A DNA stretch of 64,000 nucleotides, taken from Chitinophaga pinensis (GTDB lineage: Bacteria > Bacteroidota > Bacteroidia > NS11-12g > UBA955). Within the stretch, counting starts at the first letter, position 1; each line of letters opens with the position of its first letter. The stretch is from NCBI GenBank assembly GCA_945877575.1, contig CAMDUE010000007.1:1-64000 (forward strand), in the 5' to 3' direction. The translations under genes were made by a program, and so were the position numbers. Shown piece by piece: positions 1 through 9,395 of this stretch. A model generated the notes under the pieces. It was not told where the DNA came from, searched no databases, and worked only from the letters and a program-made list of their open reading frames with translations.

Positions 1-119
1 GACTAGAGACTAGAGACTAGTGACTAGAGACTAGAGACTAGAGACTAGAGACTAGAGACTAGAGACTAGAGACTAGAGACTAGAGACTAGAGACTAGAGA
101 CTAGAGACTAGAGACCAGC
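1..119. repeat. Tandem heptamer array, unit GACTAGA
   Basis: Sixteen consecutive 7-bp units of GACTAGA fill positions 1-112. Only one unit is imperfect (T at position 21), and a degenerate seventeenth unit covers 113-119. The array continues past the left edge of the window, so its full length is unknown. There are no unique spacers between units, so it is not a CRISPR. It lies downstream of the ALDH7 gene stop and codes for nothing evident. Confidence 0.95.
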
Positions 120-123
120 GGCT

Positions 124-172
124 GACCAATTACCAACGACCAACGACCATGTACCAACTACCATGTACCAAC
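124..172. repeat. Second heptamer array, unit (G/T)ACCA(A/T)(C/G/T)
   Basis: Seven 7-bp units run without a break: GACCAAT, TACCAAC, GACCAAC, GACCATG, TACCAAC, TACCATG, TACCAAC. It has the same 7-bp period as the neighbouring GACTAGA array but a different, more degenerate sequence. It ends two bases before the stop codon of the ALDH7 gene on the minus strand. Its function is unknown. Confidence 0.8.
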
Positions 173-174
173 AT

Positions 175-1704
175 TTAAAAATCAAACTTTATTCCCTGTG
201 CGAGCGGTAAACTTTCGCCGTAATTGATGGTGTTGGTTTGTCTGCGCATGTAGGCTTTCCAAGAGTCTGAGCCCGATTCGCGTCCGCCGCCGGTTTCTTT
301 TTCGCCTCCGAAAGCGCCGCCAATTTCTGCTCCGGAAGTACCAATGTTGACGTTGGCAATTCCGCAGTCAGATCCCAAAGCAGATAAAAATAACTCTGAT
401 TCTCTGATGTTTTCGGTGAAAATGGCGCTTGAAAGTCCTTGTTTTACGCCATTTTGGATTTCAATGGCATCGTGGATATCACCTGAATATTTAAGTAGGT
501 ACAAGATGGGGGCAAAGGTTTCTTCTTGAACAATATTGAAGTGGGGCTCTGCCTCACAAATGCTGGGTCGAACGTAGCAACCGCTTTCGTAACCGGGTCC
601 TTGAAGGACTTCGTTGCCGTAGATGATTTTACCACCTTCTTTTTCGAGTTCCACAAGAGCATTTTGGTATGACTTTACAGCCAATGTATCAATTAATGGA
701 CCAACATGATTTTCAGAATTGAGAGGATTTCCAATCTTGATTTGTTGGTAGGCCTTGATCAATTTTGCTTTCATTGCATCGTATTGGCTGTCGTGAATGA
801 TCAATCTCCGGGTGCTCGTGCAACGTTGGCCTGCGGTTCCAACAGCACCAAAAACAACTGCACGCAAAGCCATATCTAAGTTGGCATTTGGGGAGATGAT
901 GATGGCGTTGTTTCCGCCAAGTTCAAGTAGTGATTTTCCCAAGCGTTTTGCAACGGATTGAGCGACTTCTTTACCCATTCTTATGCTTCCGGTAGCGCTG
1001 ATGAGGGCAATTCGAGGGTCATTGCAAAGCCATTCACCCACAGGTTTTCCTCCCTGAATAATGCAAAAAAGGCCTTCGGGAAGTTGATTATTTACGAGAA
1101 CGGATTTTATAATGTGTTGAACCGCTTGAGCGGTGGCAGGAGTTTTTTCGCTGGGTTTCCAAATACTGACATTTCCACAGACGGCGGCAATCATGGCATT
1201 CCAACTCCAAACGGCCACTGGAAAATTGAAAGCAGATATAATTCCAACAACGCCCAGTGGGTGCCATTGCTCATACATTCTATGTTCGGGTCTTTCGCTG
1301 TGCATGGTTAAACCGTGAAGTTGACGGCTTAATCCAACGGCAAAGTCACAGATGTCAATCATTTCTTGAACTTCGCCCAATCCTTCTTGGAGGCTTTTAC
1401 CCATTTCATAGCTGACTAGTTCGCCCAAAAGCTGTTTGTTTTTGCGGAGTTCATCGCCAATTTGGCGAACAATTTCGCCGCGTTTTGGCGCTGGCCATGT
1501 TTTCCAGATTTTACTTGCTTCAACAGCGGCAACAGTTATTGATTCGTAATCTTCAGACGAAAGTTCGTTCCAAGTAGCAATGATTTGATTATCTACAGGA
1601 CTAAAATCAGTGTGAGAGGGCGTTCCAGATGAAAATAGGTGATTGATTCCTGTGCTTCCGGAAGGAAGATGATTGGTCAAACCGAGTGCAGTCCATTTAT
1701 CCAT
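175..1704 (-). CDS. Aldehyde dehydrogenase, ALDH7 (alpha-aminoadipic semialdehyde dehydrogenase-like)
   Basis: A 509-residue NAD(P)-dependent aldehyde dehydrogenase of full length. Visible motifs are FNFPVAVW and KPSEKTP (coenzyme binding), LELGGNN with the general-base Glu, and GQRCTSTRR with the catalytic Cys at residue 295. The overall sequence resembles the antiquitin (ALDH7) group, which oxidises alpha-aminoadipic semialdehyde / piperideine-6-carboxylate in lysine breakdown; the substrate is inferred from family resemblance. The ATG at 1704 is preceded by a 12-bp palindrome at 1715-1726. It stands alone: the next gene in the same direction (EamA) ends 33 bp upstream. It could also be a betaine- or succinate-semialdehyde-type ALDH, but the ALDH7 resemblance is strong. 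Confidence 0.9.
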   Translation of the reverse strand: MDKWTALGLTNHLPSGSTGINHLFSSGTPSHTDFSPVDNQIIATWNELSSEDYESITVAAVEASKIWKTWPAPKRGEIVRQIGDELRKNKQLLGELVSYEMGKSLQEGLGEVQEMIDICDFAVGLSRQLHGLTMHSERPEHRMYEQWHPLGVVGIISAFNFPVAVWSWNAMIAAVCGNVSIWKPSEKTPATAQAVQHIIKSVLVNNQLPEGLFCIIQGGKPVGEWLCNDPRIALISATGSIRMGKEVAQSVAKRLGKSLLELGGNNAIIISPNANLDMALRAVVFGAVGTAGQRCTSTRRLIIHDSQYDAMKAKLIKAYQQIKIGNPLNSENHVGPLIDTLAVKSYQNALVELEKEGGKIIYGNEVLQGPGYESGCYVRPSICEAEPHFNIVQEETFAPILYLLKYSGDIHDAIEIQNGVKQGLSSAIFTENIRESELFLSALGSDCGIANVNIGTSGAEIGGAFGGEKETGGGRESGSDSWKAYMRRQTNTINYGESLPLAQGIKFDF

Positions 1705-1714
1705 GACTGCAAGT

Positions 1715-1726
1715 TACAAATTTGTA
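1715..1726. promoter_or_regulatory. Perfect 12-bp palindrome before the ALDH7 gene
   Basis: TACAAATTTGTA is a perfect palindrome 11 bases before the ALDH7 start codon, in the 33-bp gap behind the EamA gene. A TAACTTG string, close to a -7 box, lies just downstream of it on the minus strand. Its position suggests a small operator, but an A+T-rich palindrome of this size could occur by chance. Confidence 0.35.
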
Positions 1727-1737
1727 CTTGGTTCTTT

Positions 1738-2742
1738 TTAGGATTTTTTGGGACGGATGATCAAAAAGACGGCTGCAAGTAGGAAGAACATCCCCACGTA
1801 AATATTCCAACTGAGGCTTTCGTGGTCGGCAAATCCCCAGAAAACAGCAGTGACTGGAATGATGAAAGTATTTGTAGAAGCCACTAACGATGAGACGTAT
1901 TTGATGATCCAGTTGAAAATGATCATGCTCACGGCACTGCCCATAAATCCCAAGAGAAACAAATAGAAAAAGGCCGAGTTAGCAGAAATATTTCCTTCGT
2001 CAAAGAAGCCAAATCCTTCTTGAAATAAACCTCCAGGATGTTTGTCCCAAGCGTCGAAATAGTTGGTTTGCGATAGAATGATGGTATAGATGATTCCTAC
2101 AGAAACAAAGGGATAAGCAGTCTTAACCATACCTGGAAGGTGAGATAATTTGTGCTTGATTATATTTATGTTAAGCCCGTATAAAAGGGCCGCCATCAGC
2201 GGAAGAGAAGCACCTAAAAGGTTGATGGGTTGACCGTAAGACAAAAGAGATGGTCCAAAGAGGAATATGGCTCCAACAATGCCCATAATTACCCCAATTC
2301 CCCCTTCGCGGGTAAATTTTTCTCTAAACAAAAATGCCGAAAAGAAGAGTGTAAATAAGGGGGTAAATGCATTGAGAATTCCCGAAAGGCCTGAAGGAAT
2401 GAGTCTTCCTGCATAAGAAAACAACAGAGCAGGAATGGCATTTCCGAGAACACCTGAAGCAATGAGCCAGAGATAGTCAGATTTTTCCAATATTTTTTTG
2501 CTGGAATCTAGTGGATCATTGGGTTTGAAGAAAGTGTATTTTAATACCCAAGGTAGCAAAACAGCACCGGCCAAAATCAAGCGTGTTCCCGCGACTTGTA
2601 AGGGGCTGAAGACCAAAAGTCCGCGTTTCATAAGTATGAATGAGCTTCCCCAAATACAACCTAAAAGGATAATTAAAACGGCGGGCAACCACGAATATTT
2701 CACGGTGCAAAAGTCGGTTAAATTTATGATTCGGCGCTGCAC
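1738..2742 (-). CDS. EamA/DMT-family transporter
   Basis: An integral membrane protein of 334 residues with about ten hydrophobic segments and the two-fold repeat of the drug/metabolite transporter (EamA) superfamily. The first repeat begins with the characteristic LGCIWGSSFILMKRGL. It probably exports a small metabolite; the substrate cannot be read from the sequence. The ATG at 2742 lies only 28 bp from the divergent M1 peptidase start. An in-frame GTG at 2703 begins the protein just before the first membrane segment and follows a near-consensus -7 box (GACTTTTG, 2708-2715), so the true start may be GTG 2703. Confidence 0.85.
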   Translation of the reverse strand: MQRRIINLTDFCTVKYSWLPAVLIILLGCIWGSSFILMKRGLLVFSPLQVAGTRLILAGAVLLPWVLKYTFFKPNDPLDSSKKILEKSDYLWLIASGVLGNAIPALLFSYAGRLIPSGLSGILNAFTPLFTLFFSAFLFREKFTREGGIGVIMGIVGAIFLFGPSLLSYGQPINLLGASLPLMAALLYGLNINIIKHKLSHLPGMVKTAYPFVSVGIIYTIILSQTNYFDAWDKHPGGLFQEGFGFFDEGNISANSAFFYLFLLGFMGSAVSMIIFNWIIKYVSSLVASTNTFIIPVTAVFWGFADHESLSWNIYVGMFFLLAAVFLIIRPKKS

Positions 2743-2770
2743 TGAATTTTATTTGCGAAATTTGTAAGAC

Positions 2771-4771
2771 ATGCGAATCTTCCTATGTTCATTAATCAGA
2801 ATACAGCCAACATTGATTCTGTTAATTTTGTTGGTCATAAATCCTGTTTTTGCGCAAGAAGAAACGCACATTCACGATGAAATTGTCTGTGCTGAAAAAG
2901 CCCAGTTTGAGGGAAGAAATTTGATTAAAAAACGGTCAGGTGAGATTGTTTTTCATGGATATGACATCATTTATCATCGCTGCGAATGGAAACTGAATCC
3001 CAAGAGCAATTCAAATATTGAAGGTCATATACTCTTTAAGTTCAAAGCTGATAATGATTTAGATTCTTTGGCTTTTGATCTGGTGAATGAACTTAAAATT
3101 GATAGCATTACTCGGAATGGGCAGTTTTTGTTTTACGAGCGCAAGGCAAATAGGGTCCTGGTTTGGAAAACAGCGTCAAAATCTTCTGTAAAATGGAATC
3201 AAAATAGCATTGATTCTTTCACAGTGCACTATAGGGGCAACCCCGCATCAGTTTCTGGCGGATTTGGATCGTATGTGTATGATAATCATCAGACTGGTCC
3301 CATCATTCATACCCTTTCACAGCCCTATGGGGCGCCTTTTTGGTGGCCCTGTAAACAGTCGCTGAACGATAAAATTGACAGCATTGATATTGTGGTTGAA
3401 ACGGCTTCAGATTTCAAAGTGGGTAGTAATGGAGTACTTCTAAGTACTACTCCTACGGTTCAAGGTTGGCATAAAATACATTGGAAACACCGTTATCCGG
3501 TGGCAACGTATTTGGTGGCGATAGCGGTTACCAACTATGCTGAATTCACAGATTATGCCAAATTTTGGAATAGAACAGATTCGTTGCCGGTGGTGAATTA
3601 CGTGTTCCCGCAGTTTCTGAACTCATCCAAAACCGAAGCTCAAATCACGTTACCCATGCTTCGTTTGATGGATAGTTTGTTTATACCGTATCCATATCCC
3701 CAGGAAAAATACGGGCATGCACAATTCACTTGGGGAGGAGGGATGGAGCACCAAACCATGAGTTTCATGGGGAATTTTTCGCGCGATTTAATAGCGCATG
3801 AGCTGGCCCATCAATGGTTTGGCGACATGGTTACCTGCGGAAGCTGGAACGATCTGTGGCTCAACGAGGGCTTCGCTACTTATTTGACCGAGGTTTGTTA
3901 TCAATACCTTGAGAACGATGATTCTTTCAAAAAGAAAATGCGCGCCATGAGGGCCAACATTACGGCTGACCCCAACGGAAGTGTAAAACCGGCCGATACT
4001 ACTCAAGTCAATATCTTGTTCAATGGTCGACTGACCTACAGAAAAGGCGCTTGGTTGTTGCACATGTTGAGGCATAAAATTGGTGATTCTTTGTTTTTCG
4101 AGGGATGTAGAAAGCATTTAAGCGGCTCACAAGCTTATGGATTTTCAACTACGGCAGCCTTTCAGGGCATCATGGAATCGGTTTCAGGTCAAAATTTGGA
4201 CACATTTTTCAAGCAATGGTATGAGGGTCAGGGGCATCCTGACTTAAAAATCAATTGGAAACAGCGAGGAAGAAAACTTGAGTTGAGCGTAGAGCAAACA
4301 CCTTCAAATTCAATGATGGGGTTTTGGAAAATTCCGGTACCAATGGAGTTTCTATCAAAGCCAAATTTTAGTGGGATCAGAACCAGTAAATATTTGGTTT
4401 TTTATCCGGATAGTTTAAGCAAGAATTATACGTTAGATATTGATTTTGCTTTAGATACGGTTGTTTTCGATCCCAAAGTTTCTGTCTTAGCAAAAGCAAG
4501 TGTGGGCGGAATTAATTTGGATGCGCAACAAAAAGAAGAAATCATTTTGGCACCAAACCCAGGTACTGATTTTCTGCAAATTTTTGCGAGAAATCCGGTT
4601 CTTAAGAAAGTTGAAGTGTATAACTCTATAGGTCAAATTGTATATTGTGAGTCTAGAGATTCCACTCAAACTTGGGTGATAAATGTTACACAATGGCCTG
4701 TTGGGCCTTATTTTACAAGGATTTACACTGATAATTTTGTATATTTGGGTAAATGGTTAAGAATAGATTAA
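2771..4771 (+). CDS. Secreted M1-family aminopeptidase with T9SS sorting domain
   Basis: A 666-residue metallopeptidase. Residues 1-29 form a signal peptide (hydrophobic core, cleavage after VFAQ likely). The M1 signature is complete: the exopeptidase motif GGGMEH at 322-327, the zinc motif HELAH at 343-347 and the third ligand Glu366 in NEGF. The last ~75 residues (APNPGTDFLQIF onwards) have the pattern of a type A T9SS C-terminal sorting domain, so the enzyme should be exported across the outer membrane and attached or released. It should remove N-terminal residues from peptides outside the cell. It is the first gene of a tight operon: the MbnP-like gene starts 19 bp before its stop. Confidence 0.93.
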   Translation: MRIFLCSLIRIQPTLILLILLVINPVFAQEETHIHDEIVCAEKAQFEGRNLIKKRSGEIVFHGYDIIYHRCEWKLNPKSNSNIEGHILFKFKADNDLDSLAFDLVNELKIDSITRNGQFLFYERKANRVLVWKTASKSSVKWNQNSIDSFTVHYRGNPASVSGGFGSYVYDNHQTGPIIHTLSQPYGAPFWWPCKQSLNDKIDSIDIVVETASDFKVGSNGVLLSTTPTVQGWHKIHWKHRYPVATYLVAIAVTNYAEFTDYAKFWNRTDSLPVVNYVFPQFLNSSKTEAQITLPMLRLMDSLFIPYPYPQEKYGHAQFTWGGGMEHQTMSFMGNFSRDLIAHELAHQWFGDMVTCGSWNDLWLNEGFATYLTEVCYQYLENDDSFKKKMRAMRANITADPNGSVKPADTTQVNILFNGRLTYRKGAWLLHMLRHKIGDSLFFEGCRKHLSGSQAYGFSTTAAFQGIMESVSGQNLDTFFKQWYEGQGHPDLKINWKQRGRKLELSVEQTPSNSMMGFWKIPVPMEFLSKPNFSGIRTSKYLVFYPDSLSKNYTLDIDFALDTVVFDPKVSVLAKASVGGINLDAQQKEEIILAPNPGTDFLQIFARNPVLKKVEVYNSIGQIVYCESRDSTQTWVINVTQWPVGPYFTRIYTDNFVYLGKWLRID

Positions 4772-5547
4772 AATGGCTTTTACCATTGGTTTTGGTATTT
4801 GCAGCTTGTGAAGACGAGCCAATAAACAATGGAAATAATTCTACTCCCAAGTTTACTGTAGAATTTAAGGGCTTATTAAGGAATGGGGTTCTTCCAGCCT
4901 TAGGCGTAAGTGAATACAGAGCCAAAAGCGTCAACGAAGAGATCACCATCAGCAATTGGTCTATGTTGTTTTCGGAATTTTCTTTAATCAAAGAAAATGG
5001 TGAAAGAGTTTTGTTGGGAGATGGTTATCAATGGTTGGCTTTTAGAAACAACCGCACCGTGTTTAATTACGACAAACTTCCCTCTGGTTCATACAAAGGT
5101 TTACACTTTAAAATTGGTTTGGATTCTTTTGTGAATCACGGCAATCCCAATATTTGGCCTGCAGATCACCCATTAAATCCAAACTTGACCGGATTGCATT
5201 GGGGTTGGTCAGGTGGCTATATTTTTCATGCTTTCGACGGCATGTACAGAGTTATCGGCTCAACCGGAATGCCAACAAGTTTTAGTTTTCATACCGCAAC
5301 CATGCAGATGGTTAGAGAGTTCGACTTGATGCTTCCCTTTACGTTGGATGCAACGAACAGCAAGAAAGCAACTATTAATGTGCATGCTGAGAACTATTTT
5401 GACGGAAACACCACCATCGCATTGAAAGAAGGCAGCGTAAGTCATTCTGAAGGAACTAAAGAGATTCAATTGATGCAAGCACTTCTGGGTAATATGTATG
5501 ACGTAAACGGCAAAAATGGAGTTTTTGATTTTGTAGAAGTAAAATAA
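4753..5547 (+). CDS. MbnP-family lipoprotein, probable copper binding
   Basis: A 264-residue lipoprotein: MVKNRLKWLLPLVLVFAAC carries a lipobox with the acylated Cys at 19. The body resembles the MbnP family, including the Trp-rich stretch LHWGWSGGYIF and the region IWPADHPLNP. In characterised MbnP proteins a Trp is oxidised to kynurenine by the partner MbnH, creating a copper site; that this happens here is inference from the adjacent MbnH-like gene. The ATG at 4753 overlaps the upstream peptidase gene by 19 bp and is the only start that gives a complete signal sequence. No methanobactin precursor gene is visible nearby. Confidence 0.8.
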   Translation: MVKNRLKWLLPLVLVFAACEDEPINNGNNSTPKFTVEFKGLLRNGVLPALGVSEYRAKSVNEEITISNWSMLFSEFSLIKENGERVLLGDGYQWLAFRNNRTVFNYDKLPSGSYKGLHFKIGLDSFVNHGNPNIWPADHPLNPNLTGLHWGWSGGYIFHAFDGMYRVIGSTGMPTSFSFHTATMQMVREFDLMLPFTLDATNSKKATINVHAENYFDGNTTIALKEGSVSHSEGTKEIQLMQALLGNMYDVNGKNGVFDFVEVK

Positions 5548-5555
5548 CAAAGCAA

Positions 5556-6686
5556 ATGTTTGGGTTGAAAAATTTTGGTTTGATGGGTGCAACACTACTG
5601 TTGCTTACTGCTACTTCTTGTAGAAGAGAAGAAGATCCTTCCGCTAAAAATAATAAAACCTATCAACCTACTTTGGTTGATCCTAAAGATATTTTTCCAG
5701 CGGAATTTGGTATGCCCCCCCTTCCAAAAGACAATCCTTTTACCGAGGAAGGGATCTATTTGGGACGTATGCTTTTCTACGATCCCATACTTTCTTTTGA
5801 TAGTAGTATAAGCTGTGGATCTTGCCACCAACAAGAGTTTGCTTTCGCTGAACCACGCCAATTCTCAAAAGGGATTTACGGTTTGATGAGTCACCGAAAT
5901 GCACCATCGTTGTTTAATACGGCTTACAGCCGTAAATTCTTTTGGGATGCCCGTGTGAATACTCTCAGAGATTTGATCTTTGAACCCATTCAAGCACACA
6001 ATGAAATGGCAATGACGCTGCCCTTACTGAATGAACGTTTGAAGAAGGTAGAGCGCTATAAAGATTATTTTAATAAGGCATTTAATTCTGAACCCAATCT
6101 CATAGATATGTCTTTGGCGTTGGAGCAATTTTTATTGAGTATTGTGAGCAATGGTTCTAGATTCAATAAATTCTTCCCCGGAGATAATCCGCAAGTGATG
6201 AATCAATCAGAATTGAGAGGCGCCTTTGCGTTCAACGGTTTGGTGGATTTCGATGCAAATGGAAAAACCAAGGGAGCTGACTGTTTTCATTGTCATGGAG
6301 GGGAACTCGCTCAACAACAAAATCCAGTCATGGGTGGAATTGCCAACAACGGATTAGATCTTGTAGTTACAGATAAAGGATTTGGAGCTATTACCAATAG
6401 GGACCAAGATTTTGGAACTTTTAAGACTCCGTCTCTGTTGAACATTGCTCTTACCGCGCCGTACATGCACGATGGAAGATTCAATACATTGGAAGAAGTT
6501 ATTGAACATTATAGTACTGGTATCAGGTATGAAAATCCATCCATTCATCCTCAGTTAGCCGCACACGGTGGCCTTCAAATGAATCTATCTGAAACTCAAA
6601 AGGCTGATTTAGTGGCTTATCTCAAAAGCATGACCGATTTAGAATTCATTAAGAATCCTAAGTATTCTAATCCTTTTGTAAAATAA
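5556..6686 (+). CDS. Dihaem cytochrome c peroxidase family protein, MbnH/MauG-like
   Basis: A 376-residue protein with a lipoprotein-type leader (LTATSC, Cys22) and two c-type haem motifs: CGSCH at 87-91 and CFHCH at 243-247. The segment FFWDARVNTL and the C-terminal TPSLLNIALTAPYMHDGRF are typical of the CCP/MauG superfamily. It lies 8 bp after the MbnP-like gene and in the same operon. This pairing favours an MbnH role, namely oxidative modification of a Trp in MbnP, over plain peroxide removal. It should sit in the periplasm, on the membrane. A conventional cytochrome c peroxidase is the alternative. Confidence 0.87.
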   Translation: MFGLKNFGLMGATLLLLTATSCRREEDPSAKNNKTYQPTLVDPKDIFPAEFGMPPLPKDNPFTEEGIYLGRMLFYDPILSFDSSISCGSCHQQEFAFAEPRQFSKGIYGLMSHRNAPSLFNTAYSRKFFWDARVNTLRDLIFEPIQAHNEMAMTLPLLNERLKKVERYKDYFNKAFNSEPNLIDMSLALEQFLLSIVSNGSRFNKFFPGDNPQVMNQSELRGAFAFNGLVDFDANGKTKGADCFHCHGGELAQQQNPVMGGIANNGLDLVVTDKGFGAITNRDQDFGTFKTPSLLNIALTAPYMHDGRFNTLEEVIEHYSTGIRYENPSIHPQLAAHGGLQMNLSETQKADLVAYLKSMTDLEFIKNPKYSNPFVK

Positions 6687-6689
6687 TCA

Positions 6690-9380
6690 TTAAAGTATTG
6701 GAGATAGCCAACGGCGCATATCGTCGAGGTTCATTCCTTTTCTTTCTGCGTAATCTACCAATTGCTCTTCGGAAATTTTTCCAAGTCCAAAATACCTTGA
6801 TTTTTCATTGGAGAAATACCAACCGCTTACACTAGAAACGGGCAACATGGCCATGCTTTCAGTCAAGGAAATTTCAGGGTTTACATGTTCATTCAGCAAC
6901 TTGAAAAGAATTTCTTTTTCGGTATGATCTGGACATGCAGGATAGCCAGGAGCAGGACGAATGCCTTGATAATTTTCGCGAATCAACTCTTCGTTGGTCA
7001 GTGATTCATTCGCTGAATAGCCCCAAAGGTTCGTTCTTACCTCTTTATGCAACCATTCTGCCAATGCTTCTGCCAAACGGTCAGCCAATGCTTTAGCCAT
7101 GATGCTATTAAAGTCATCGAGGTCTGCATCATATTGAGCTATTAGATTTTCAAGTCCAAGTCCAGTGGTAACTGCAAATCCACCCAAATAATCAGTAGAT
7201 TTTGGTTTTAAGAAATCCGCCAGACTCAAATTGGGAATTCCCTCTGACATTTTGCGTTGTTGTCTTAGGAAATGGAAAACTGCCAAGGGTGTTTTTCCGG
7301 TAAGATCTTCTGAGCCGTCTTCATTGGGTTCATAGACAGCTGCATCGTCTAGACATCTAACAGCGGGCAATATAAATCCGGTTGCTTTGCATCTCATTGG
7401 AGGATTTTGCTCCCAAGAATCAAGCATTTTATTCGCATCATCAAAAACCTTTTGAGCTTCTGATCCTACTACCGTATCACTGAGTATATCTGGGTATCTT
7501 CCGGCTAATTCCCAAGTTTGGAAATAAGGGGTCCAATCTATGAATGGTCGGAGGTCTTTTACAGTAACCGTATCGTAAGAGAAAAATCCAAGTTTATTGG
7601 GTTTATGAACGATTCCGTTGTGATCTTCACCATTTTTCAACGCCTCTTGGTAAGGAATTAGATTCTTGATGGTTTGTCGTTGTGCGTGATTTTCAGCGAT
7701 TTGTTGATACTCGTCTCTGATGGTATTGGAATACTGGTCATACGTATCAGGATTTAGCAATTGGCCAGCAACTGGTACCGAACGACTGGCATCGTTTACG
7801 TGAATAACTGGATAATGGTATTGTGGGGCAATTTTAACAGCGGTATGTACTCTAGAGGTAGTAGCTCCACCAATGAGGAGTGGCTGCTTCATTCCAAGGC
7901 GCTGCATTTCTGAGGCAACGTGAACCATTTCATCTAGAGACGGTGTAATCAACCCGCTCAAACCAATGATATCAGCACCCCATTCTTGGGCACGTTGAAG
8001 AATTTTATCGGCGGGAACCATCACGCCCATGTCTTCAATTTCATAGTTGTTGCAGGCTAAAACCACACCTACAATGTTCTTTCCAATATCGTGAACATCG
8101 CCTTTTACAGTGGCCAACAATATTTTACCTTGAGCTCTCGCGTTTGGATTATTTAATTTCTGTGCTTCTAGGAATGGCTGTAAATAAGCAACCGATTTTT
8201 TCATCACACGGGCACTTTTAACCACCTGAGGAAGGAACATTTTACCTGCTCCAAAAAGGTCACCTACATAGTTCATACCATCCATTAAGGGTCCTTCAAT
8301 AACAGACAGAGGTTCCTTCAATAGATCAAGCGCTTCTTGAGTATCTTGGTCAATAAACTCGGTAATACCTTTTACGAGACTGTGTTGAAGTCTCTCTTTA
8401 ATTGGTAGGCTTCTCCATTCTTGCACATCAACCTTTTCGGCTTTTTTACCTTTTACTGTTTCAGAGAAAGTTACTAACCGTTCTGTAGAATCAGGTCTTC
8501 TGTTTAAAAGTACATCTTCTACACGCTCTAATAGCTCTTTAGGGATGTCTTCATACACTTCAATCATTCCCGCATTGACAATTCCCATATCCAAACCAGC
8601 TTTAATGGCATGATATAAAAATGCGCTGTGCATGGCTTCTCTTACTGGATTGTTACCGCGGAAAGAGAATGAAATATTAGAAACGCCACCAGATACTTTG
8701 GCACCGTATAAGTTTTGTTTAATCCAACGTGTTGCATCAATGAAGTCAACAGCATAGTTGTTGTGCTCATCAATACCAGTGGCAACAGTGAGAATATTAG
8801 GATCAAAAATGATGTCTTGTGGATTGAATTTTACCTCATTAACAAGGATGTCGTAACTTCTTTTACAAACGTCTATTTTGCGTTGGAATGAATCCGCTTG
8901 TCCGGTTTCATCAAATGCCATAACAACAACGGCTGCACCGTAGCGTTTGACTTTTTTAGCGCGGTTGATGAATTCAGCCTCACCATCTTTTAGAGAAATT
9001 GAATTCACAATTCCTTTTCCTTGGAGACATTTTAAACCTGCTTCAATAACATCCCATTTACTGGAGTCAATCATCACGGGCACCCTTGAAATGTCTGGTT
9101 CTGATGCAATAAGATTCAGGAATGTGGTCATGGCTTGAACGCCATCCAACATGCCTTCATCCATATTGATGTCTATGATTTGCGCACCGTTTTCTACTTG
9201 CTGTCTTGCTACATCAAGGGCGCTGTTGTAGTCGCCCTCTAAAATTAATTTTGAAAAGGCTTTTGAGCCTGTTACATTCGTTCTCTCTCCAATATTGACA
9301 AAATTGATTTCTTTTGTTAATGTGAAAGGCTCAAGTCCACTTAATCTCAATAGATTAGGTATGGTTTTAGATTCGGGCAT
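6690..9380 (-). CDS. metH: Cobalamin-dependent methionine synthase, C-terminal modules only
   Basis: An 896-residue protein corresponding to MetH without its N-terminal homocysteine-binding barrel. Domains in order: methyltetrahydrofolate (pterin)-binding barrel from residue ~25 ([14 protein letters not shown]), the B12 cap and cobalamin domain with DVHDIG at 428-433 (His430 as the cobalt ligand), and the C-terminal AdoMet reactivation domain ([15 protein letters not shown]). The full enzyme transfers a methyl group from methyltetrahydrofolate to homocysteine; this chain needs a separately encoded homocysteine module, not present in the window. Split MetH proteins are known in Bacteroidota. 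It lies 15 bp downstream of the fused E1 gene and may be cotranscribed with it. No cobalamin riboswitch fits in the gap. Confidence 0.95.
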   Translation of the reverse strand: MPESKTIPNLLRLSGLEPFTLTKEINFVNIGERTNVTGSKAFSKLILEGDYNSALDVARQQVENGAQIIDINMDEGMLDGVQAMTTFLNLIASEPDISRVPVMIDSSKWDVIEAGLKCLQGKGIVNSISLKDGEAEFINRAKKVKRYGAAVVVMAFDETGQADSFQRKIDVCKRSYDILVNEVKFNPQDIIFDPNILTVATGIDEHNNYAVDFIDATRWIKQNLYGAKVSGGVSNISFSFRGNNPVREAMHSAFLYHAIKAGLDMGIVNAGMIEVYEDIPKELLERVEDVLLNRRPDSTERLVTFSETVKGKKAEKVDVQEWRSLPIKERLQHSLVKGITEFIDQDTQEALDLLKEPLSVIEGPLMDGMNYVGDLFGAGKMFLPQVVKSARVMKKSVAYLQPFLEAQKLNNPNARAQGKILLATVKGDVHDIGKNIVGVVLACNNYEIEDMGVMVPADKILQRAQEWGADIIGLSGLITPSLDEMVHVASEMQRLGMKQPLLIGGATTSRVHTAVKIAPQYHYPVIHVNDASRSVPVAGQLLNPDTYDQYSNTIRDEYQQIAENHAQRQTIKNLIPYQEALKNGEDHNGIVHKPNKLGFFSYDTVTVKDLRPFIDWTPYFQTWELAGRYPDILSDTVVGSEAQKVFDDANKMLDSWEQNPPMRCKATGFILPAVRCLDDAAVYEPNEDGSEDLTGKTPLAVFHFLRQQRKMSEGIPNLSLADFLKPKSTDYLGGFAVTTGLGLENLIAQYDADLDDFNSIMAKALADRLAEALAEWLHKEVRTNLWGYSANESLTNEELIRENYQGIRPAPGYPACPDHTEKEILFKLLNEHVNPEISLTESMAMLPVSSVSGWYFSNEKSRYFGLGKISEEQLVDYAERKGMNLDDMRRWLSPIL

Positions 9381-9395
9381 TAGGGTCTTATAATT

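Noticed and set aside
1-172. Possible CRISPR array
   Set aside because: Units are 7 bp and contiguous, with no spacers and no cas genes nearby.
958-1311. Plus-strand open frame inside the ALDH7 gene, and many similar shadow frames
   Set aside because: They lie within well-supported genes on the other strand or in other frames and show no family features.
4753-4771. Overlap of the peptidase and MbnP-like genes as a frameshift
   Set aside because: Both proteins have complete, family-typical ends (T9SS tail, lipoprotein leader), so it is an ordinary operon overlap.
9381-9395. Cobalamin riboswitch before metH
   Set aside because: Only 15 bp separate metH from the upstream gene.
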